Positions 55,311 through 62,363 of a DNA stretch of 64,000 nucleotides are shown in pieces; positions within the stretch are counted from its first letter, which is position 1, and every line of letters begins with the position of its first letter. A program made the translations under genes and the position numbers. The stretch covers positions 1 to 64,000 of the forward strand of contig WGMM01000001.1 of the NCBI GenBank assembly GCA_016125085.1, written 5' to 3'. Below the pieces are notes generated by a model that was given only the letters and a program-made list of their open reading frames with translations, did no database searches and was not told the DNA's origin. This DNA is from a bacterium. Lineage in GTDB: Bacteria; Planctomycetota; Planctomycetia; Isosphaerales; Isosphaeraceae.

Positions 55311-56498
55311 ATGATCGAACGCGATACGACGAATCTCGTGATCGGTGCGCTGGCCCGGCAGGCGGCTGTGGGGCTGATCGGCCCGCGTCAGGTGGGCAAA
55401 ACGACGCTGGCTCTGGCTCTGGCAGTGGCGGCGGGGCGGCCGTCGGTCTATCTTGATTTGGAGTCGCCGGCCGACCGGGACAGGCTTTCGGCCCCCGAGC
55501 TGTATTTGAAGGCTCAGGCCGAAAAGCTGGTCGTGCTGGACGAGATTCACCATGCCCCTGAGATTTTCGGGGTGTTGCGCGGGTTGATCGATGAAGGGCG
55601 GCGGTCGGGCCGGGGCACGGGGCGGTTCCTGGTGCTCGGTTCGGCCTCGATCGATCTGCTCAGGCAGTCGGGCGAATCGCTGGCCGGGCGGATCGAATAT
55701 GTCGAGATGGGGCCTCTCTCCGTACACGAAGCCGCTCACACGGGGGCTGAAATCGAGCGGTTGTGGCTGCGGGGCGGTTTTCCGGAGAGTTTTCTGGCCG
55801 GGACGGACGCTGACAGCCTGCGTTGGCGGCGCAACTTCGTGCGGACGTATCTGGAGCGGGACGTGCCGCAGTTCGGCCCACGAATTCCGGCCGTCACGCT
55901 GGAGCGGCTCTGGACGATGCTGGCTCACCAGCAGGGTGCCATGCTCAATGCTGCGCAACTTGCGGCGGGGTTGTCGGTGAGTTCGCCGACAGTTTCGGCC
56001 TATGTCGATCTTCTTGCCGACTTGCTCCTGGTGCGGCGGCTGCCCCCCTGCCTCGCCAATGTGGGCAAGCGGCTGGTGAAGTCGCCGAAGGTGTATGTGC
56101 GCGACTCGGGCCTGGTGCATGCCCTGCTGCGCATCGAAACGTGGGACGACCTGATGGGCCACCCGGTGGCCGGGCCGAGTTGGGAAGGTTTCGTGATCGA
56201 GAACATTCTGGCCGCCGCGCCGGAGGGGGCTCAGGCCAGTTTTTATCGGACGTCGGCCGGGGCCGAGATCGATCTGGTGCTGGACCTGGGCGGCAGGCGT
56301 GGCCGCTGGGCTGTGGAGATCAAGAAATCACTGACGGCGAAGCCCACTCGCGGCTTCTGGAACGCCGTCGAGGATCTCAGGCCCGAGCGGGCGTTCGTCG
56401 TGCATTCCGGATCGGAACGATACCCCCTTGCCCCGAAGGTCGAGGCGATCAGCCTGGCGGAGCTGGCACATGAGCTTGCGGCCATGGTCGCGAAATGA
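55311..56498 (+). CDS. ATP-binding protein with DUF4143 (AAA-type, orphan)
   Basis: 395 residues. Walker A GPRQVGKTTLALALA, Walker B KLVVLDEIHHAP, then FLVLGSASIDLL. The C-terminal half is the DUF4143 part: LWLRGGFPESFLAG, RTYLERDVPQFGPRIP, VYVRDSGLVHALLRI, and a nuclease-like EIDLVLDLGGRRGRWAVEIKKS. These widespread ATPases have no settled function; the ExK-like motif suggests a PD-(D/E)XK relative. The ATG at 55311 follows an AT-rich promoter almost directly. Confidence 0.88.
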   Translation: MIERDTTNLVIGALARQAAVGLIGPRQVGKTTLALALAVAAGRPSVYLDLESPADRDRLSAPELYLKAQAEKLVVLDEIHHAPEIFGVLRGLIDEGRRSGRGTGRFLVLGSASIDLLRQSGESLAGRIEYVEMGPLSVHEAAHTGAEIERLWLRGGFPESFLAGTDADSLRWRRNFVRTYLERDVPQFGPRIPAVTLERLWTMLAHQQGAMLNAAQLAAGLSVSSPTVSAYVDLLADLLLVRRLPPCLANVGKRLVKSPKVYVRDSGLVHALLRIETWDDLMGHPVAGPSWEGFVIENILAAAPEGAQASFYRTSAGAEIDLVLDLGGRRGRWAVEIKKSLTAKPTRGFWNAVEDLRPERAFVVHSGSERYPLAPKVEAISLAELAHELAAMVAK

Positions 56499-56583
56499 TA
56501 CGGAAGTCCTGATCTTCAGGTTTACGATACAGCTTGCGACATCGTTCGAAGACGGCGGTAAGATTCAGGAAGGGTGTTGACCG

Positions 56584-57183
56584 ATGCTCACCAGGCTTTG
56601 CCCGTTCTGTCATCGGCACGTTTTGCGCTGGTTTTACGATTCGCACATCGAGGGGCACACACGGCTGAGGGCCGACGGCCAGATGACCGACCACGTCACG
56701 GTTCGGCCCGGCGAGCGCTACGATGGCCCGCTCGATGAGTTCCCGACGAGCTATCGTCACGATCCCTGCGGTCAGTCGACCGGCATGCCCGAAGAAATCG
56801 TGCGGAGCTATCTGGTCAATCCGTTTCTGTATTCGAGCGAGACGTTCTGCTGCGGTTGCGGCGATTACGTCAGCCACTCGGAACTTGAGTGGGACGAAAC
56901 CGGCGAACGGTTGAGCACCTACTTCGATCGCCTGCGGCGGGCGTATTTGCGACAGCATGGCGCGTTGCCCGAGATCTGCGCGCCGGAGTTCCGGCGGCGC
57001 GGCGACTGGTCGAAAAGCGGGTCTCGGGGCGGCCGATCGTCAGCGAATGACGGCCGTGACACGGACGTCGGGCGATTGCGCCCCTCTGCCCCTTTTCGGT
57101 CGAAATCCGGCGATCGATCGAATCCGGATTCGGCCCTGTACGTCAGATGGAGAGAACGCGACGAGAAAACCATCGTCGACTGA
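56584..57183 (+). CDS. Hypothetical zinc-ribbon-like protein
   Basis: 199 residues. A CPFCHRHV motif at the N-terminus and CCGCGDY near residue 90 suggest a zinc ribbon. Between them are acidic and aromatic stretches, and the last 70 residues are Ser/Arg-rich and likely disordered. I recognise no family and no partner gene. A role in DNA or RNA binding is only a guess. Confidence 0.5.
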   Translation: MLTRLCPFCHRHVLRWFYDSHIEGHTRLRADGQMTDHVTVRPGERYDGPLDEFPTSYRHDPCGQSTGMPEEIVRSYLVNPFLYSSETFCCGCGDYVSHSELEWDETGERLSTYFDRLRRAYLRQHGALPEICAPEFRRRGDWSKSGSRGGRSSANDGRDTDVGRLRPSAPFRSKSGDRSNPDSALYVRWRERDEKTIVD

Positions 57184-57228
57184 TGCCGCCCGGGTCGAAC
57201 GCTACAAAAACCCATAACGAGGCCTTCC

Positions 57229-57792
57229 ATGATGACACGCCGCAGCCTGACATTCGCCTGCATTCTGACGTTTGCCGCCAAATTCGTAGCATCGGCGGGG
57301 GCCGCACCGCCCGCGAAAGGAGAGAAGGCCAGGCCCTTCACGCTGAAAACGCTTGCCGGCAAGGCCGCGAGCCTGGAGACGTTCACGAAATCCGGGCCGG
57401 TCGTGCTGCTGGTTTTGCGTGGTTATCCGGGTTATCAGTGCCCGCTGTGCACGGCCCAGGTTCGCGATTTCGTGGCACAGGCTAAGGCGTTCGCGGAACG
57501 TGGCGCATCAGTCGTCATGATTTATCCCGGCCCGGCGGCGAGCCTCAGTAAATATGCGGACGAATTCATCAGCGGCCACACGCTGCCCGCAAACTTCACG
57601 CTTCTGGTCGACCCCGATTACGTATTTACCGAAAGTTATGGCCTGCGCTGGAACGCCGACGGCGAAACGGCGTATCCGACGACTCTGGTGATCGACAAGG
57701 CGGGGACGATCCGGTATGCCATGGTGAGCAAAACCCACGGCGGGCGTTCGAAGGCCGTGAACGTGCTGCGAGAGCTGGATGCCCTGAACTGA
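57229..57792 (+). CDS. Peroxiredoxin-like (AhpC/TSA, redoxin) exported protein
   Basis: 187 residues. The N-terminus has a signal of Sec or Tat type (TRRSLTFACILTFAAKFVASAGA). The redox centre is YPGYQCPLCTAQV with Cys71 and Cys74, followed by a thioredoxin-fold core (SVVMIYPGP, FTLLVDPDYVFTESYGLRW). It would reduce peroxides or disulfides outside the cytoplasm. Substrate and electron donor are unknown. It may be in one transcript with the zinc-ribbon-like gene, which ends 45 bases upstream. Confidence 0.85.
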   Translation: MMTRRSLTFACILTFAAKFVASAGAAPPAKGEKARPFTLKTLAGKAASLETFTKSGPVVLLVLRGYPGYQCPLCTAQVRDFVAQAKAFAERGASVVMIYPGPAASLSKYADEFISGHTLPANFTLLVDPDYVFTESYGLRWNADGETAYPTTLVIDKAGTIRYAMVSKTHGGRSKAVNVLRELDALN

Positions 57793-57876
57793 TCCACGCC
57801 CGGAGACCTTCGTACTGTCGATCGAGGCTCGATACGCAGGTCTGACCGGGCGGATTCGATCATGTCGCGGCAGGCT

Positions 57877-58500
57877 TTAGGCCGATCTGCGTCGGCGCCT
57901 CAAGGCTGCTCCGCCCGCGAGCCCGGCCCCGACCAGAAAAGACGCGATGCTGGAAGGTTCCGGCACGCCGACGATTCGCAGGGAATTCACGACGACACCG
58001 CCGCTGGTGAGAACGGGATTCGCGAAATCCTCGGCGTTTCCGTTGTCTCCATCAGATTGCGTCAGCCCGCCTTGAGATACGGTGACGCCCGGAAAATCCC
58101 AGTTATATGTGAACAGTTGATCGGCCATCAGTCCCAGTTGATAGGTCGTGTTCGCCTTCAGCGTGAATGCGAAAGCGGGCGAATCGTACCAGCTGTTCGA
58201 AACCGCGGCCGAGGCGGCGACCGGCCCTGTCGAGAACAGAGGCGACGACCCGAGTGAGTTCGCGAAGATGACCCACTTGAGGTTGCCGTCGGCTTCGAGC
58301 CGCCCGAAAGTGCCGAAGCCCGTGATGTCGACGTCGCTGCCGCCGACGGTGATCACGTTCATGATCGACCTGCCCAGGAGCGTCTCAGGTGTCGACGCCG
58401 GGTTGTCGGGCATGGTGTTGAAGATGATCGACGCCTGCGACTGGCTCAGGCCGCAGATCAGGATGGCAAGTGCCAAAAAGCCACGCTGCAAGGCACGCAT
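57877..58500 (-). CDS. PEP-CTERM sorting-domain secreted protein
   Basis: 207 residues from the ATG at 58500 with GGAG eight bases upstream. A signal peptide (GFLALAILICGLSQSQA) is followed by a beta-rich domain resembling the choice-of-anchor type (DVDITGFGTFGRLEADGNLKWVIF, FAFTLKANTTYQLGLMA). The end is VPEPSSIASFLVGAGLAGGA and RRRRRSA, the exosortase signal. Third PEP-CTERM protein in the window. Confidence 0.9.
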   Translation of the reverse strand: MRALQRGFLALAILICGLSQSQASIIFNTMPDNPASTPETLLGRSIMNVITVGGSDVDITGFGTFGRLEADGNLKWVIFANSLGSSPLFSTGPVAASAAVSNSWYDSPAFAFTLKANTTYQLGLMADQLFTYNWDFPGVTVSQGGLTQSDGDNGNAEDFANPVLTSGGVVVNSLRIVGVPEPSSIASFLVGAGLAGGAALRRRRRSA

Positions 58501-58641
58501 GTTCGATGCTCCAGTTTCGGAATCGCCGGACCGAACGAAAATGAACGAATCGAGCTTGATCGATATGGGTTCAGGATGCAAGCGGAAATTCCAGGATCGC
58601 ATCGGATCATTGGCTTATCTGGAGACTCCCGCCAACCTGCG

Positions 58642-58887
58642 ATGGCTGAAATCGCCGAACCTGGTCTGAAACTCGATCGATGGTCGTTCTCCGTCAGCGA
58701 TCGTTTCGACGACGATGAAGTCCGGCTTTATCGGCAATCCCGGACCCCTGCCGAACGGCTGGCCCAGGTCGAAGTTCTGCGAAGGATCAATTATGGAAAT
58801 CGCGCTACCGAGCGACTTCTCCGAGTTCTTGAGGTCGTTGAGGGATTCGGGGAACGGACTCTCGAAGACCAGGGGAGCCCGACCTGA
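58642..58887 (+). CDS. Small conserved-looking hypothetical protein
   Basis: 81 residues. The core DDDEVRLYRQSRTPAERLAQVEVLRRINYG resembles short proteins that in many bacteria precede nucleotidyltransferase-like genes and may act as antitoxin-like partners. In another frame from 58793 on, MEIALPSDFSEFLRSL resembles the start of such a nucleotidyltransferase, but it stops after about 45 residues. So this may be a remnant of a two-gene module. The 333 bases from 58888 to 59220 hold no other gene apart from a terminator at 59144. Confidence 0.5.
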   Translation: MAEIAEPGLKLDRWSFSVSDRFDDDEVRLYRQSRTPAERLAQVEVLRRINYGNRATERLLRVLEVVEGFGERTLEDQGSPT

Positions 58888-59143
58888 TCGCATGCCGAAA
58901 GGGATGTGCATCCCTCATTTCTTCCAGTAAGTATTGAACGAATTCAACATACGATACCGGTTCCTCAAATGGACCCGCGGATCAGCCGAATCCTTATTTC
59001 TCTCCCCTGCTCCAAGTGTGAAAATGGCTGAACATGTCGAATGACAATCACCGCCTTATGTCGTTTCCGAATGCGCACGCCGCGTCGAATCTCGCGATCA
59101 CCCCCCTGCCCGATCCCCAAAACCGCCACGAAATCCGCGCACG

Positions 59144-59172
59144 AAAAAACGGGCCTTTTCGGAATCGGCCCG
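59144..59172 (-). terminator. Terminator of the ParA/RHH operon
   Basis: On the minus strand CGGGCC, an 11-base loop, GGCCCG and then TTTTTT, downstream of the RHH-protein stop at 59221. The stem is only 6 bp but the T-run is good. Confidence 0.75.
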
Positions 59173-59220
59173 CTTCGAGTTCGTCGTTTTCGGCGAAAGT
59201 ATCTGGGGGTTCTTCGTCGA

Positions 59221-59643
59221 TCAGCCGGCGCGATCCTTGCGCACGATTTCGTAAAACGGCAGGCCACGGTCGAGCACTTCGGCGGCTGCTTCGGAGAGTT
59301 TCAGGCCCCGTTCGTAGGCCAGTTGCCGCAGGCGGAAATGGATCGATTCGGGCAAGTAGATTTTCCACGGGACGACCCGTTCGCTCTCGGCCGCGCTTTT
59401 GCGCTTGCGGCTGACGCGCGGAGTCGATGACTTCGTCTCTTTCGGAGCGGCTGCCGCGGGCACGGCGGCGGGCTCGTTGACTTCGGGTTCCGGAGCGGCT
59501 TCGGCGACCGGTTCGGGCGTCTCTTCGACGACGGCTTCCGGCTCTTCCTTCTCGCGCTCCTTAACCTTCGCGTCAGGCCGCGTCGTGGGTCGCAGAAGTC
59601 CCGCCGGAACGCTTCCCAGGCCTGTTCGTTTTTCGTTCGACAT
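59221..59643 (-). CDS. Ribbon-helix-helix partner of ParA
   Basis: 140 residues from the ATG at 59643. The first 90 are disordered, rich in Glu, Pro and Ala (EEPEAVVEETPEPVAEAAPEP) and then Lys/Arg. The last 45 are a ribbon-helix-helix: VPWKIYLPESIHFRLRQLAYERGLKLSEAAAEVLDRGLP. This resembles ParG/omega-type centromere-binding proteins, which have a flexible N-terminal arm and an RHH C-terminal dimer. It overlaps the 3' end of parA by 71 bases in another frame. It may bind the CTNNAG array. Confidence 0.75.
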   Translation of the reverse strand: MSNEKRTGLGSVPAGLLRPTTRPDAKVKEREKEEPEAVVEETPEPVAEAAPEPEVNEPAAVPAAAAPKETKSSTPRVSRKRKSAAESERVVPWKIYLPESIHFRLRQLAYERGLKLSEAAAEVLDRGLPFYEIVRKDRAG

Positions 59644-60397
59644 AAGGCAGGATCTCCTCCACAAGCGCCGCGTAGGCCTTGGCGGCCGACGACTGAGGCG
59701 AATGTTCGAACACGGATTGAAAACGTGAGTGGGATTCTTCCACGCGCACCGAACGCGGAATCGTGGTTCCGAAGACCAGGTCTTCGTACAAACTTCGGAG
59801 TTGACGCTCGACGTCCATCGAAACGGCCGTCCGTTCGCACATCGTCAGAACCAGCCCGCGAAGGGCCAGATTCTGGTTGTCCAGATATGTCCGGACTTCG
59901 TCGATGGCTGTCTGTAACTGACCCAAGCCGGCCAGCGAAAAAAGCCCGGGACTGATCGGTACGACGACCTGATCGACCCAGTTCAGGACATTGACGTTAA
60001 GCAGGCTGCGCGCCGGGCCGGTGTCCACCAGGGCGATATCGTAATCGCTTTTGAGGGGCTCCATGGCCTTCCGCAATCGACGTTCCCGGCCCAGTTCGTT
60101 GGCCAGGCTGAGATTCACTTCAGCCAGGTTCGGACTCGCCGGCAACAGCTCGACTCCCTCCCACGCGGTCACGACCAGCGCATCGTCCGCACGGGACGTG
60201 CCGGCCATCACCTCCGCAAGAGTCGCTCCTTCACCAGGCCCCTGCCCGGCCGTCAACACCATCGTGGCGTTGGCTTGAGGGTCGGCGTCGACCACCAGGA
60301 CTTTCCGCCCCGAACGTGCCAGCCCGGCTGCCACGTTCAAAAGCGTCGTCGTCTTGCCGGTCCCGCCCTTTTCGCTCATCAAGGCGATCGACTTCAT
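59573..60397 (-). CDS. parA: ParA family ATPase (type Ib-like)
   Basis: 274 residues from the ATG at 60397, preceded by AAGGAGG. A deviant Walker A, EKGGTGKTTTLLN (Lys10, Lys15), is at the extreme N-terminus, followed by VVDADPQANAT and LVDTGPARSL. There is no N-terminal helix-turn-helix, so it belongs to the small ParA proteins that work with an RHH partner. Such ATPases position DNA on the nucleoid by ATP-dependent binding. It is transcribed away from the CTNNAG array, which begins about 80 bases upstream of the start. Confidence 0.9.
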   Translation of the reverse strand: MKSIALMSEKGGTGKTTTLLNVAAGLARSGRKVLVVDADPQANATMVLTAGQGPGEGATLAEVMAGTSRADDALVVTAWEGVELLPASPNLAEVNLSLANELGRERRLRKAMEPLKSDYDIALVDTGPARSLLNVNVLNWVDQVVVPISPGLFSLAGLGQLQTAIDEVRTYLDNQNLALRGLVLTMCERTAVSMDVERQLRSLYEDLVFGTTIPRSVRVEESHSRFQSVFEHSPQSSAAKAYAALVEEILPYVERKTNRPGKRSGGTSATHDAA

Positions 60398-60474
60398 GTC
60401 GGAAACCCTCCTTATCACATTACATCGGCAACAGGACCGCCAAACTTCAGCCCCGCCGCATCGAAAGTACCAAC

Positions 60475-62065
60475 GGATTACAGGACCCAAAGCCCCTGGA
60501 ACCTATGAACTGTGGAACTGACGCATCTTCGACACCTTGTCTCTTCAGTTCCAGAACCCCTTGCCCCCGCAGAGCTTCGAACCTGAAAGACTCAAGCCCC
60601 CAAGCATTTCGGAGTCGAAGTTCTGCAGGGATAATTCCCTTTGGTTCCGAAGTTCTACAGCGCGAAAGTCTTTCAGCCTCGTAGCCCTTCAGATGCCGAT
60701 TCCCTTTGGTCCTGTAGGCCTGTCAGTCTTTCAGGCCCTCAGTTCTTCAAGGCCTTGAGGCTTTCAGGGCACATAGTACTACAGGACTGAAATGACCAAA
60801 GTGCCTTCGGGCCTGTAGTGCTTCAGGTCTGAAGCTTCGAAAGCCCTTGAGTCTTTCGATCCCGAAGCGCTATAGGGTGAACGGAGTGGCTCGGCCGAGT
60901 TATGCCATTTCCACGGCAGCCTTGACCTACGGCTTTTGCGGCTTTCGGAGGACTCGGCGAAGCCGTCGTCCGTCCAAGACACTGCAGTGCCGAAGCACTT
61001 TTGGACTGAAGTCTTTGAGGACGGAAATCCTTAAGGCATTAAGTGCTGAAGTGCTGTTGATGACGAAGCACTGTAATGCTTTCGCCCTGAAAGCCTTTAG
61101 TTACTATGACGCTTCGGTGCTGTAGTGTTTCGGATCTGCGGAACTTTAGCACTTCAGGACTTCAGTCTTAACGAACTTAAGCACTGGTAACGCTTTGACC
61201 CTGGATCGCCGCAGTCCTGAAAGACCGAAGGGAATCCTTCGATCTGGAGGCATCTTCGCTGGCTTGCGGCAAAGGCACGGCCAGAGGTGAATCCGGCTTT
61301 CCAGGCCAATCTCTTCGAACGGCTGATTTCAGGGCTTCAGGCCCGAAGTGCTACAGGGTGAAAAAGCCAAAGCCCTAAAGTGCTGAAGCGACTGCGTGAC
61401 CAAAGAACTACAAACCTTGAATCCTTCAGGCTTAGAGAATCTTGATGCCGCAGGGTTTCGGGGCTGAAGCCTCACAGGATTCGTAACGCTATGGTCCGTA
61501 AGCCCTGAAGAACTAAAGCCTCGGATTCGCACGGGTTCGGACATCACGAGTGGGCCGGAGGTGATTCGGAACTACAGCGTTTCAGGGCTATAGGCCTTAA
61601 GGCTTTCAAGGTATGAAGTGCTATGGTTCGGCAGAACTGAAGGGCTATAGCTCTGTAGTCCTAAAGAATCTCAGGCCTGTAGTCTTATGTGGCTTTGAGC
61701 CTTTAGGTTTTCAGCGCTGTAGCGAGACAGGGCTGAAGCGCCATAAACCTGCATATCTTCAGGTTCGAAGGCACCCAGGGCATAAAGTCCTTCAGGTTCT
61801 AAGTTCTTCAGAATCGCCAGGGCTATAGTCTTCAATGACCTGAAGGTGATTCAGGCCTTTCAGTGCGGAAGGCCTATAGCACTATGGGAAATTTGGCCCT
61901 GTATGGACGACGGCCCCGAAGCGCTGGAATGCCACATGGCAGAGCAGGGGAGTAAGTGGAGGATTGACCTTCTGGCACTTGAGAACTCAGGGGCTATAGT
62001 GCCGCAAGTGCAGTGGCCTCGGCAGCACTTCAGCCCTGAAGCCTTCCAGTGCTGAAGCGCCAGGT
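60475..62065. repeat. 8-bp-periodic CTNNAG array, candidate centromere/parS
   Basis: About 1.6 kb in which six-base blocks of CTNNAG type (CTTCAG, CTGAAG, CTATAG, CTACAG, CTGTAG, CTAAAG) are separated by two variable bases, giving an 8-bp lattice with occasional 9-bp steps. Blocks start, for example, at 60623, 60631, 60639, 60647, 60655, 60663, 60671, 60679 and 60687, and at 61621, 61629, 61637, 61645, 61653, 61661, 61669 and 61677. CTNNAG reads as CTNNAG on both strands, so the array has no polarity. Breaks occur near 60885-60980, 61200-61320, 61520-61570 and 61900-61960. No frame looks like a protein gene. The remainder of 60398-62363 holds the parA promoter side and, after 62066, a plain leader before the next gene. 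Confidence 0.9.
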
Positions 62066-62363
62066 GATGCATGATCCTGGAGATCGCTGGGCGGATGTCG
62101 GTACCAGGGGGCAGGGGGGCAAGTCCGTGTCTGCGGCATCCCGCCTCAGTGCGAGCGGCCATCGAGTGGAGCAGAAGCAGGCCCCCCCTTAACATCGATG
62201 ACTTCACTCCGGCACTGCGAGCGGTGGGATGTCGCTTCCACTTCCGAGTCCGGTTGACGAATCCCGCCGGTTCTCTAACATGGGCGGCAACTCCTCCGGA
62301 TTGGGGCTCGATACCGCGAGCCCGGTCTGGCTTGATTCGCACCTCCGTCGCAGGGATCGCAGC

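Noticed and set aside
60475..62065. CRISPR or protein-coding repeat
   Set aside because: The unit is only 8 bp and degenerate, with stop codons in all frames over most of its length; small open frames here are by-products of the lattice.
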